Below the pieces are notes generated by a model. The model was not told where the DNA came from. It did no database searches and saw only the letters and a program-made list of their open reading frames with translations. The position numbers and the translations under genes are program-made. From Blepharisma stoltei (taxonomy: Eukaryota > Ciliophora > Heterotrichea > Heterotrichida > Blepharismidae), in NCBI GenBank assembly GCA_914767885.1, contig CAJZBQ010000058.1, positions 62,001 to 126,000 on the forward strand: 64,000 bases of DNA, written 5' to 3'. Within the stretch, counting starts at the first letter, position 1. Each line of letters starts with the position of its first letter. Positions 45,842 to 57,242 of this stretch are shown one piece after another.

Positions 45842-48072
45842 TTATATATTTCGTGGACTGTAATAATGCTGAAATTTGTCTTGTGGCGAATAAGGTGGCA
45901 ATAGATAATCTCTTGCTAAAGGTGAGGACTCTGGGATTTTTAGTTTATCGTACTTAAGGCTTAAGGAGTCTGGGCTTTTACAGCTTAACAGAGAATCTGA
46001 AAACTGATAGTTAAGTGAAGGAAGTCCATGGTCTCCTGAAGCAGGGTTTAAATATGTATCCCAATTAGGGTTGGTATTAATGTCATCTGGAAACTTAAAA
46101 AACCTGCTTCTCATAGGCGATTTTCTTAAAAATCCTCCTGTAGAAGTAGGAGTTATTGTAGCCAAAAGTTTTGACGGGCTAAAGCTTTCTAAGGTAGAAG
46201 GGCCGTTTATTATGTTTTCTTGAGCCTTAGTAGGCGAAGGACACACAATAGGGGCGGGACGTTCTTTTTCAGCTGATTTTTGCAGCTCTTCAGCAGGTGA
46301 GATTAGCAGCTGTGGTACTGGCTGAGTTTTTTCCATATTTCCAGTATTTTTAATTGGATTTTCTTTAGGAATAGGCTTGGATTTTGGCCTTCTTTTCCTT
46401 TGAGTTTTTTGTGCAGAATTCTTTCCTTTAATAAGTGACGGGTGAAATACAAGTAATTTCGCAATTTCTGCATTTTTTAATAGTGTCTTTACTGAGCCTG
46501 TCAGCTTTTCTCCTTCTGGCCTTTGTCTATTGATTTTTCTAAGATTCCTCCTTATAGTGCTATAAAATTGATTTTTAATAGAATTGTCCGTTCTTCCAGG
46601 CAAATACTTGGCTTTAATTATACTTAAATTATTAAAGAGAAGCTCCAGGCCAGTCATGTGGCTTTCCAAGTCCCTTATTGCTCCATTCTCTTGCGTGGCA
46701 ATTAGATTGCACAGCCTTGGGGCATGTGCTGCTCTCTAGGACGAGAGTTTGCTCTTAAAACCCAAAGGTAAAGGCACTTGGTAAGCATGCGTATGTCAAT
46801 ACCTTTCCGAAAATCCAAAAAGTGAAATTTTTGATTGGGTTATCGGCCAGACTGAAAACTCGCAGCCCAGGGCGCAACTCCTGGTATCGCGCTGGGAAAT
46901 TGCCCGATTGGCCAAGCAAATGCCGTCCGGTCTTGCTGGTTATCCCTTTCCAACTTCCAAGTTCCATCCATCCTACCACGAGGTAAAACCTTGCCCAAGA
47001 TGTGAACCTCAATTGGCCAGCCAGGAATTGACTCCACTAGACCAAGTAAAACCCAGCAGAACACTCTCAGCTCACGCTTCTTTTCCTTCCACAAAGTTTC
47101 AGACTATTGTCGGCTACACATTTAAAAAGGGCAGGTCTTACCATATTAAGTGTGAGACAAATGCTTGGCTATTTCAGATCATTTATTTCCATAAATTTTA
47201 TGGTACTCAAACAGCTTTCTTTCCTCATCCTTGCTCCATGCTTTTTTGACAATTCCTGAGTCCAAATGAAAAAATAAAATGGTGATGCTGACGGAAAGTG
47301 TATTCCGAGGTGCACTCCTATGGAGCAGGTAGTGCTGGGCGATGCAGAAAAAACTACATTGATCCTTTTTCAGTCAAAAGTGGCTGAAAATTTCAAAATT
47401 TGTTTTTATTATTAAAGACGTGGCAGTGAAAAAGTAAAAAACATAAAAGTGAGAAAAAATGACAGTGCATTTTTACCTAAAAATAGTAGAAAAAGCATAG
47501 AGAAAAATATATAGCTTCAGGAGTTATTTATACTAAACAGAGAGATCATAGCCTGATATCAAATATATCAATACAATCGTAGTCTTCTAACTAAATTTAA
47601 ATAAACATATATAGTTATTTATCATGGGGATGCCTTGCCCAGAAGGTTTTCATGTCCCTGCCTTGCTTTTGCCTACCACATAGCCTTCTCTAATCGGAGC
47701 CATCAAGGCATATCACAGACAGTGGCTCTACCAAAAGGAGTTGATCCCCTAGGCAGGTGGTTCAGGTCGAAAATCCAAAAGGGCGACATTTTGGAACCAA
47801 GATCAGCGACAGCTAGTGGCTATATCCATTATGGCAGCATACTCGTTTTAACTACCTAACCTTTAGTCCAAATGATTATGCCACCTCTCCCTGCACTGTT
47901 TCCCAGTTCTTAATAATTATTACCTATCAGTGATCCCATATCTTTCAGACAGCAACTGTGCTAGAAACGTTCACCTTTTGACTCCAAATTCTTCAACGAG
48001 GCATCTAATAGCTTCATCTTCCTGCTTATCTCTTACCTCTGAGCTCCAGGGCTTTCTATCATTTTGTGCCAT
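45842..48072 (-). CDS. R2R3-type MYB DNA-binding protein split by two retroposons (about 350 aa)
   Basis: First MYB repeat: KPWSSEVRDKQEDEAIRCLV, then RWTFLAQLL and TGKQCRERWHNHLD. Second repeat: KAWSKDEERKLFEYHKIYGN, KWSEIAK and YLPGRTDNSIKNQFYSTIRR. The helix-3 signature LPGRTDNSIKN is intact. The first retroposon splits between HNHLD and SGIVKK, the second inside IAK-YLPGRT. Removing each element with one TSD copy restores a perfect second repeat. A 15-nt intron lies at 47909-47923. The C-terminal ~200 residues are Pro/Ser-rich and probably a regulatory region. Likely a transcription factor or chromosomal DNA-binding protein. Confidence 0.88.
46613..47157 (-). mobile_element. Retroposon in the second MYB repeat, 12-bp TSD
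   Basis: Direct repeats CAAATACTTGGC (46601-46612) and CAAATGCTTGGC (47158-47169), one mismatch. GC-rich body of 545 bp. In minus orientation it ends in an AT-rich tail (TTTAATAATTTAAGTATAAT). ORFs in it are chance and fuse misleadingly with MYB sequence. Confidence 0.82.
47270..47864 (+). mobile_element. Retroposon between the two MYB repeats, 11-bp TSD without TA
   Basis: Exact direct repeats AGTCCAAATGA at 47259-47269 and 47865-47875. Starts AAAATAAAATGGTGATGCTG; ends with TTTTAACTACCTAACCTT. 595 bp. Its 5' 60 bases resemble the copy at 4741-5107. Confidence 0.88.
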
Positions 48073-48655
48073 TTTAGATATTATTGCTTTATATAACCGC
48101 TGACAGTCAAAATATAAATGAAATTTAGTGATTTTATTTTATAATAAAGAGGATAGAGAAGATAATAATAATTTAATAGAGAAAAGTATGGGAAGGAAAA
48201 CATTTAATCATAAAATTAAATTTCAGACAGAAAAGAATAGTAAAAAAAATTAAAAGCGTGGGTATTTATTTGTCTTTTTGGAATTGAGACTTAGATTTGG
48301 AGTTTTTGTGAATAAATTAGCTCGAAAATAGATTTATTAGATGGGAAAGCCTTGGAGAAGAGATAGGCTTTGATTTGTTTAGGGTAAAGAAATACTGGGC
48401 TGATTTACTGTACTTGTAACCGTTAATAATAAAAATGTATTAATGCTATTTAAGAAACGTTAGAGTTAAATCTTGGTGTATTATTTATAAATAGAGAGAG
48501 GAAATTTCATAAAAGATAAATAAAGAATTGAGTTAAGAGTTTGAGCTTAATTTTGTGTTTTTGAGAGTTAAAATTTTAAGCTAAAAAATGAGAATTTGAT
48601 ATATATTTTATTTATTATAGTTAATTTGGTTTAATTTAGAGCAACAGTTAGATAA
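48073..48655. other. Intergenic, nothing recognised
   Basis: AT-rich, about 580 bp between divergently placed MYB start and the 3' end of the channel gene. Confidence 0.45.
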
Positions 48656-51409
48656 TTATTGAGGATTTTGAGGTTGCTGATAATTAGGAGGCTGCTGATA
48701 GTTAGGCAGCTGATAATTAGGGTGTTGGTAGTTAGGTGGCTGATAATTAGGTTGCTGATAGATAGACTGGGGATAATTAGCCTCTTGGTAACTAGGAGAT
48801 TGATAATTAGGATACTGATAGCTAGGCTGCTGATAGCTAGGCTGCTGATAGCTAGGCTGTGAATAGCTAGGCTGCTGATAGCTTGGCAGCTGATAATTAG
48901 AAGGCTGCTGATAATTAGGAGCCTGCTGGTAATTAGGAGCCTGCTGATAATTAGGAGGCTGTTGATAATTAGGAGGCTGCTGATAATTAGGAGGCTGCTG
49001 ATTATTAGTAGACTGCTGAGGATTAGGGGTCTGTTGATAATTAGGAGACTGCTGATTACTAGGAGACTGCTGATTGCTAGGAGACTGCTGAGAATTTGAC
49101 TTATCTCTTCCAGAACCCACAAATAAGCTAGAAATCTGCGCAGAAACTCCCTCCACAAAATTTGTGACTTGATTAGAAATTTCTCTATTTTTGCTGCCTA
49201 CTAACAAGCTATTCAATTTTTCTCTTGAATTAGCACTACTCCAAAGTGTATTCAAAATATTCGGTCTACTCGCAATATGCCTTTCTCCTGCTTCTATTTC
49301 AGCTTGCTGGCTTGCATAATTCCTCAGCATATTCGTAGAATTTAGCTTTGGTGCCAACACCTCAGCTAATTTTTCTTTTTCCTCTTTTCCTCTTTTTCTT
49401 TCTACAAGGTTAAGCCACTCACTTCATCCTTCTTTTGCAGTTAAAGGATTATTTCTTAAATAATCTTCATTGAAATTAATTGCGCTGTCTTCATAATTAT
49501 CATTTTCCCCATCTTGGATAGGAATGTATGTAGTATTTAATTTTTTTAGGAAGCATTTGCAAGGTGCTAGGAAAATAACAAGGCAAGCACAGAGTCCGCC
49601 TAGAGGAAAATATAAATTTTCTTTGTACATGATGTATTGGAAGATGCAGTTAGAGGTCTAAGTAAGGATTACGGCATAGGCAAGGATTAGGATTGGAATT
49701 CAGTTGAGCATGTTTTTAGACATGGCATCACCGTAGGTTCGAGGCCTTGAATGTCTTCTTAATAAAATAATTTTATCAGTCCAATATTCAATAATAACTG
49801 AGCCAAGACCAATTGCAAGTCCTAATGGGAATAATGGTGCAAAGATAAAGCAGACAAGTAAGGTTTTCAATATATTTGAATATCTCTGAGCCATATCGAC
49901 TTGAGGGTTTTCTCATATTTTGTTAGCTTCGATTTGAGTTAAGCCAATTATCCCTTTTTTGGCTTGATTTCTAATTTTCCTTCTTAAATAAACTTTATAT
50001 AAATATAAAGGTGAAAAAATATAAGTAAGCGGAGATACAATAGCATCAGTCAAAAGCAAGAAAAGTATATCATTAACTAGCCCATAAGGCAAAAATAAAT
50101 CTTTTTTTGATTCAGAGTTAATCCAAATAATGATTCCAACTGTATTTAAAACAAGCGCCAATACAAGTTTATTGGTAACTGACTTATTATAAGTTGACCA
50201 CGTATAATGCTTTTCATCAGCTGTAAAAATCCTCACAATAATCGCGATAGCCCTATTTATTAACACAATGCAAACAGATAACCCAAATGAAAAAAATCTT
50301 ACCTGAAATAATTCAGAATAAGTCCTCTTATCCTCAGATTTATCTTCATATGAACTATACTGATCTCTTTGAGCTTTTTTAGTTAAAAACACCAATAAAA
50401 AGCTCCCTGCAAGTAGAAAAGTAGTCAAAATGAAAGTCACAGCTCTTTTTGTATGCTTTTGGCAAGCTGTTGCATTTAGATTTTCCCATATAATATCAGA
50501 CGGTTCCGGAGCTTTTTCAATTTTAAGAAACCTCCCATTAAAAAGAACATTATTAGTGTTCATACAAATTGATGACAAAAAATTTGAAAAATTCGACCAA
50601 AAACCATTAGGCCAAAATTGCAAAAATTCTTTTGAATTTTCTTGCCTAGTAAAAGTAACAAATGCGAACTGAGTTTGATGGTATCTTTCCTCAGTTTTTT
50701 CTTCATAATTCTTAATCCTTCTGTCTAGCTCATCAATTTGGGCTTGGATTCTCCCCTCAGCAGGGTATTTTTCTGAATAAATTTTACTAGAATAGCAGCA
50801 TATCGAGAATTTTTTTGGGTATTTGCCTTTATTTTTCTTTTGATAATCTCTTATATAAATAAGCTCTCCCTTCAGCTTATCTTGCTGTTTAGTATTGCTG
50901 ACATATCTTCCTATATCATAAGCTATGCTTATACTATAAATATTCCCAGGAATTCCAAAATTTCTGCATCTTTCTTCAAGAAACGCTTTGAGATCCCTGT
51001 CAATAAAATTTTTATTTAAATTTTGGACCCAAATAGTAAAATCAGCTGGGGTGATATTGTCTTTGTCGACATTTCTGGACAATTTTGAAAGGCCTACAAT
51101 TAGTCAATAGTAAAAAATAATCAAAAATCCGCAGTTAGCAGCGTGGAGAATGCCTTGGACTACTGTTGGATTTTCGCTTTTTCCGTAGCCTCCAAGAGAA
51201 GATGCTATATATCAGCTGTGGGTTCCTCGGCCCCAATCTCCTGCATTTCCAGCTTCTGAATTGGTATATATTGCGAATATACCTGCAAATAGGAAACTTC
51301 ATAAAAATCATAACATAATTCTTTGGACGAAGAAATAATACAAGGATATGCCGACACCTAGGTCGCCTAGATCTTCGGCAGAACAACATATAGAAAATAA
51401 AGGAGCGTC
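48656..51409 (-). CDS. OSCA/TMEM63/CSC1-family mechanosensitive ion channel, Q/P/N-rich tail (about 912 aa)
   Basis: OSCA/TMEM63 proteins are mechano- or osmosensitive cation channels. N-terminal TMs (QRIMLWFLWSFLFAGIFAIY, CGFLIIFYYWLIVGL) precede the cytosolic RRM-like region (PADFTIWVQNL; AFVTFTRQENSKEF). The hallmark EPSDIIWENL follows, then the DUF221 membrane domain (RAVTFILTTFLLAGSFLLVF, LVLALVLNTVGIIIWI, ILFLLLTDAIVSPLTYIF, PLGLAIGLGSVIIEYWTDK). The tail after residue ~760 has about 30 copies of NYQQP-like units. One 15-nt intron (49658-49672). The frame is open up to 51409, preceded by TATATAG; no ATG fits, so the first exon or start is unresolved. Confidence 0.85.
48659..49078 (-). 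repeat. Tandem (N/S)YQQP-coding repeat
   Basis: A 15-18 bp unit encoding NYQQPP, SYQQP or NQQSP is repeated ~25 times at the C-terminus of the channel gene. Such a low-complexity tail is likely disordered and could vary in length between alleles. Confidence 0.85.
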
Positions 51410-51472
51410 CTATATATACTGTAAAAGAATAATTTATAGTAAATTAAATGAATTTGGTGACTTAAAAAATTA

Positions 51473-51688
51473 TTAATAAAGACTAATTTTAATAAGAATA
51501 GAAATTACAGCTGGCATGCTACAGCATGGACATAGCTCGCTACTCTCGTCAACTACATAAGATTTGATGTCCCTTGCTTTAGTTGCTTTCTAATTATGCA
51601 TTACTTGATGGATTTCAGCTATTTTTAGGTCAGCTTTTTCTTCAGATGCAATAAAGCGAGACTCAACTTCGAAAAGCTGTTGCTCCAT
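51473..51688 (-). CDS. Small CPCC-motif protein (66 aa)
   Basis: Starts MEQQLFEVESRFIASEEKAD. A 15-nt intron (51590-51604) follows IAEIHQ; the second exon holds ESSELCPCCSMPAVISILIK. CPCC suggests metal binding or half of a zinc ribbon. No second Cys pair is present. It lies just 64 bp upstream of the first supported channel codon, on the same strand; it could be the channel's first exon, but I found no splice joining them. Confidence 0.5.
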
Positions 51689-52561
51689 TTAATATCTCTA
51701 CAAGGTGAATAAATGGAAATACTCATATTGCAGCTCATAACTATATAAAATTTTTGTTTCTTTGAATTTCAAATAAGCAAATTAGTCTCGTCATATTCGT
51801 AGTTTTAATATAAATTATAATTATACTTATTTAGTTAAACTCATTGCAATGATATAGATAATAATTCCCTGGATTTCCTAAAATATTTCTTTCTTCACTA
51901 TAGCTATCTTCCATCGGTACATCCATAAATTGATTTCCTGCCACGGATTAATTGCACTGCCTCCTATCAAACTCGAAACGGGATTTTCCGCAATCATCCT
52001 ATAAATAATTATTTCATACCTAGAATTTAATCTAATCATCTTACAAAATCCAACTTTGGAATTAGATAATTGACTTCATATTTTAAACTAAACTTAAACT
52101 TATTACAGATGTGCTGGCTGCCATATTGGCTAGTTGCCACTATGCATCCTCTCAGAAAATTTTTACCGCTTTAAGACCAAGCTAGAGAGAATTGAATGAA
52201 ATTGGAAAGTTAGCTCTGACACCTTTTCTTCTTCTTCTTCTTCTTCTTCTTCAGTAGTATCTGATGCCATTTCCACCTGAAGTGATTTCTATGTGATCGT
52301 CTTGGCTCCAGCGTTTATTGACTTCGCGCTTGCTGAAGAGTAAATATAAGTTACCTTAGAGGAAATTTGAAAACTCAGACCAGCTCCAACTTTTCTACCC
52401 ATTCTTTTCATAATACAAATAATATAATTTAGAAATTAGGCTTTTGCAGGCTCTAAATCAGCAGAATTGTTTGCTTTGAATTACTGCTTGTTTCATGAGC
52501 TCTTAAAGGCATAACAAATGATAATTAAAAATGTACTCGAAGCTTTCTTTGCAAAAATGCC
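51689..52561. other. Intergenic; start of the tandem array unit
   Basis: From about 52080 the sequence is homologous to 56080-56570 (shared TTATTACAG, GCCGCCATATTGG-like and TGAAGTGATTTCTATGT blocks), i.e. the repeated 5' flank of the NTPase-nuclease units. A (TTC)n microsatellite lies at about 52223-52252. Confidence 0.7.
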
Positions 52562-55500
52562 ATGTTTTATTCATTTTTTAAATCAATAATATTAAAAATG
52601 GACTTAAGTGAAAGTGAACTAATCAGTCGGATATCTCAAGCCAATTCTTTTAGAGTTGAAGGTGACATAGAAGAAATCTCAACTTTCAGCATCTACACGA
52701 TTTTGATGGGATTATATCCGAATAATCAAGTTTACATTATGATGGAAAGATTTTTTGGGAAGTCCCCTTTTGAATCTGACAGTGAAGATTCCCAACTGTT
52801 ATATGTAAAAGAAATTGAAAACTTGCTAAATCTACCAGGCGGCCCAATAAAACCAATTGTCTCCGTGCACAAAAACAAACCTGATGACAGTTGGGACTTT
52901 ATGCTAATTTTGCCAAGTCAAGGCTTTATCCCGCCAAAAATATATTATAGAAATTCGAAGCACAAGCATCTCAAACTTCCACCTCTTATTTCATTCTTAT
53001 TAGAAAACAAGTTGAAGACTAATGAGATCGAAGAAAACAAGGAAAGCATCAGTGGAGGGATGCTAAAGACTTATCAAATTGTTGAAGAACAGGATTTTCC
53101 AATAATGAACAGTGTGCAGCAAAATGAAGGGGGCTGGTGAGCTTTGTTTAGAATATTTCTAATTATATCTTCTAAATGTGAGGATTATCTTAAAAGAATG
53201 ACATCATGGACTCCTACATTCTATGCTATGCAAAAATATTTCAAAGAAGCTCAGATAGATTTAAAACAAATTGGTTTACATTCAGATTGATCAGAGAGAC
53301 AAGCTTGAGTAGAAGACCAAAAATTGCTTGTACTTCAAGCTTTAAATGAGAAAATTTCCATGTGAGAGGCAAACACAAATAAAGTGTGTGATGCCACTAA
53401 TACATTTGCAGATCGATTAGAGTTTTGAAAGAGAATTATTAATACCTCAAAAGATAATGCCAATGCAACACCAAAAAAGCCATTTTCATATAACAATATA
53501 GATACTTCGATACAAAAATCAAACGTTAAAATAAAGAAAAATTGAAAATTCTCTGCTTCAAAATTTACATTTAAAAATCTCATAAGAGATGAAATAGTTT
53601 ACGTAGATAAGACGCTATTTATAAAAGAAGTCTTAGACGATACAAGTGACGCTATTCTGATTACTAGGCCTAGAAGATGGGGGAAAAGCATAAATATAGA
53701 TATGCTAAAGACATTTTTGGGTAATAATGGGGACGAAAAAATAAATAAACAGAACAAGGCTTTGTTCACAGAGAAAAGAAAATTAATTATCAACGGTTTT
53801 TCAAATAGTTCAGCTTCTCAGAAACTCGCAATTGCTACAGTAAATAATGGGGATTATGTTGAAATGCATGCTGGGAAATATCCTGTAATTTTTATCAGCT
53901 TTCCGGAAGTGAGTATGGAAGTTGGTATAGATATTCGTGAAATAATACGAAAAAAATTTGGCGAGGCAATTCAATCAGCATATGTAGAGCACCGATATGT
54001 TTTAGAAAAATTAATAGAGCGACTAAAAGATGGGTATGATGAAGATTTAGAGAAAGATATAAAAACATTTAGGAGCTTCTATAATGACGAGCCCAATGCA
54101 AATCTTGAAAAATCGATCAAATTTCTAAGTAGAGTACTTTGTGAATTTTATCATGAACAGGTTTTTATCTTAATAGATGAATATGATCGTCCATTTAACC
54201 ATTTATTTTCTACAGAGAGCTATAATACTGTCGTGAAATTTATGAGAGATTTGCTAAGTCCTGCAATTAAAGAGACTAAATATGCTAAAAAAGTAGTTAT
54301 GACTGGTATTTTGAGATGCGCAAAAGACGATCTGTTTTCTGGGATAAATAATGTCTCGCTAAATAGCGTTACTAATCAAAGGTATTCGGAGTGTTTTGGC
54401 TTTACAGAGAGTGAAGTTGATAAAATTTTGAGAGAAGCCTCCGTTTGAAATACAGAAGAGGATTTGGAACTAAATAAAAGGCAAGTAGCTTCATGATATG
54501 ACGGCTATAACATTGGAGGACACAAAATTTACAATCCCTGGTCAATTATGAATTGCCTATATTATTCTCGAGAAGGGGAAGAAGACATATATAGAGCATA
54601 TTGGATTGATACAGGTAGCCAGAATGAGCTTCAGTATTTGTTTAAAAATTTCACTTGCGAAGAAGAATTGTCTGAATTGCTGAGAACAGGATACTTAATT
54701 TTAGAAAATCAATTACCGATTAAAATAAATATGGCAGATGTTTCAAATGACAAAGGACAATTTTTTTCACTTCTACTCCATTCAGGGTACTTGACTCCAT
54801 TCCAAGCGCCAATAGAAAAGAACTATGGAAGAAATATAATTCGCTCAGATTCGAGAAATAGAAAAGGGATTTATGTTATACCTAATAAAGAAGTGAAGAA
54901 ATTCGTTTTTGATATTCTCATAAAAAATTGGGTTGAAAATCTAAATATTCCCAGTCCTGAACTATGCAAACTGATGAATCTTTTAAACGAAAACCTTGAA
55001 AACACTTATGAATATATTTCGATTATCAAAAATCAAATTTTAAATCATTGGGGCGGTGACAATCATAAAGAAGTTGATTTTCAAAATCTAATAGGGTCGC
55101 CAAACCTTTATGCTGGAATTGCAGGTACAAATGAGCCGAGGCATAGATTATTAAGCGAGGTCAGAAATGAGGAAAATAAAAGATTAGATTCTATGTATCT
55201 TCCTATAATCGGAAAAAGCACTTGTGTAGTGATTCATGAATATAAAAAGTTGTATAACACAGAACTTCCTCAAGTAAATAAGACAACTTTTGAAGCTATT
55301 ATGCAAATCTATGACAAAGGTTACATGAATGCTGCATTAAGCATGTATGAATTAGATAATTACAATAATTATTACAGCCACATAATAGTGAGAGCTATGG
55401 TATTCTACCAATTGACTGCACAAACAAAGTGGAATTTAAATTTTATCTATCATATTCATGAAATAAGAGATGCGATAAAAATCAGAGATTATTTAAAGAT

Positions 55501-55672
55501 GAATCAAAACGTGCTTGCAACCTGCAAAACAAAAAAAGAATTAAAAAATCTACTCAGGCTGATAGTTGGGCCAGAACAAGAAGAAGATATTTCTTATATT
55601 ACTAAAGGCCTTAAAAGAAAACATTTGACTAACAAGAAGGGAACCAAACTTAAAAAAAGCGATAAGAATTAA
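52562..55672 (+). CDS. P-loop NTPase (PF09820 type) fused to PD-(D/E)XK nuclease, intact copy (1036 aa)
   Basis: Intronless and without IES, unlike most of the window's long genes. The N-terminal ~300 residues have no recognised domain. The NTPase begins near residue 335 (DEIVYVDKTLFIKEVL, the YVDKT box of AAA-ATPase-like PF09820). The Walker A-type loop TRPRRWGKS is at ~368-376. Further marks are KYPVIFISF, Walker B VFILIDEYDRP (~535-545) and SWYDGYNIGGHKIYNPWSI (~643). The C-terminal nuclease carries RLDSMYLP (~873) and HEYK (~891), a D...ExK pair of the PD-(D/E)XK fold. About ten TGA codons are Trp. Similar NTPase-nuclease pairs occur in bacteria, fungi and Crinkler-type eukaryotic proteins. 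Role unknown; a selfish or genome-defence function is inference. Confidence 0.85.
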
Positions 55673-56574
55673 TATGCTAATAATTAAATTTTAGGTTAAA
55701 ACATTATTAAAAATTCAAACTGTTTAGCATGAGATATTATATTGGTAATAGTTTAAATAAGATTCTAAATAATTTCTCAAAAGGTACGCTGACTTAAACC
55801 TAAAACTGGGTCTCAAACCTACAAAAAGCCGTTTAAAATTCCATTAGGACAGAGATCTTCTATTCCCATACCATATTTTTTTAACTAGAGCCCCATTGTT
55901 TGGATCAAAGCTCTTTCAGTCCCCATAAGATTTGATCTATTAATTTCATTCAAATATTTTATCAGACAAAAATCTTTAGTCAAACATATCATTAGAAACA
56001 CGCTGAAACCCTGAGTTTATAAAGCTCTCATTTCCTCAATTCTGCAGCCTGATTCGCTAAGGGACTTCATATTTTAAATAAAACTTAACTTATTACAGTG
56101 CTCTAGCCGCCATATTGGTTCTTCCATCGCCAAGGATCCTGTTAAGAGCCAGGGATACTTGAATGAATTTGAAAGTCAGCTCTGGCACTGTTTTGCTTCT
56201 TTTTCGGTTTCTGATGCCATTGCCATCTGAAGTGATTTCTATGTCACTGTTTCCTCTTGCCAATTGGCTCCAGTTGCTAGTAAATATAAGTTGCCTTAGA
56301 GAAATTTAAAAATTCAGGCCAGCTTTAGATAAAAAAGAAAACTCGAAGCTGAGAGCTTAACTCCCAGTTTCATACAGGATTATTGTCCAATAGGACCTTG
56401 AGTACTCAAACTTTGCTGAAATTATGCGTATCAAATTTTTCTACCTGTTCTTCCAATATGCAAAAAATATAATTTAGAAATTAGGTTTCGTTAGGCTCTG
56501 CAATCAACAGAATTGTTTACTTTGAATTTCTGCCTTGTTCCTTAGCTCCTAAAGGCTTAAGAGCTATAATTAAT
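55673..56574. other. Spacer between array units 1 and 2
   Basis: The first ~100 bp carry the unit's 3' flank (AAAACATTATTAAA, TGAGATATTATATTGG), repeated at 59560 and 63318. From ~56080 the 5' flank of unit 2 begins, homologous to 52080-52550. No gene seen. Confidence 0.65.
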
Positions 56575-56610
56575 ATGCACTTAAAACTTTCTAGCAGAAA
56601 AGCCATGTTT

Positions 56611-57242
56611 AATTCATTTTTTAAATCAATAATATTAAAAATGGACTTAAGTGAGCGGGAGCTAATCAGACGGATATCTCAAGCCAATTCTTTAAGAGCT
56701 GAAGGTGACATAGAAGAAATCTCAACTTTCAGCATCTACACGATTTTGATGGGCTTATATCCGAATAATCAAGTTTACATTATGATGGAAAGATTTTGTG
56801 GAAAGTCCCCTTTTGAATCTGACAGTGAAGATTCCCAACTGTTATATGTAAAAGCAATTGAAGACTTGCTATCTCTACCAGATAGCCAAATAAAACCAAT
56901 TGTCTCCGTGTACAAAAACCAACCTGAAATTGTTGGGACTTTATGCTAATTTTGCCAAGTCAAGGCTTAGAGCCGCCAAAAATATTTTATAGAATTCGAA
57001 GCGCAGGCATCTCAAACTTCCGCCTCTTTATTTCATTCTTATTAGAAAACAAGTTGAAGGCTAATGAGATTGAAGAAAGCAAGGAAAACATCAGTGGAGG
57101 GATGCTAAAGACTTATCAAATTGTTGAAGAAATGAAAAATGAATGAGGCTGGTGGGCTTTGTTTAGAACGTTTCTAATTATAAGTTTTCAAGGTGATGAT
57201 TGTCTTAAAAGAATGAAATCATGGACTCCTATATTCTCTGCT
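56611..57242 (+). pseudogene. NTPase-nuclease unit 2, N-terminal fragment
   Basis: Close copy of the first ~230 codons of the intact gene. A frameshift near 56930 (GAAATTGTTGGG against GATGACAGTTGGG) breaks it. Homology stops at about 57242, where the piggyBac relic begins; the NTPase part is lost. Confidence 0.88.

Noticed and set aside
46613-47094. Several ORFs, one of which extends the MYB frame upstream (IRDLESHMTGLELLF)
   Set aside because: They are inside the retroposon bounded by CAAATRCTTGGC repeats; the true MYB second repeat is restored only when it is removed.
51473-51688. CPCC exon as the first exon of the OSCA-like channel
   Set aside because: No intron or TA-bounded removal that I tried links it in frame to the first channel codons; left as a separate small gene.
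52223-52252. (TTC)n run as a possible coding or CRISPR-like repeat
   Set aside because: Simple microsatellite; no spacers and no ORF across it.
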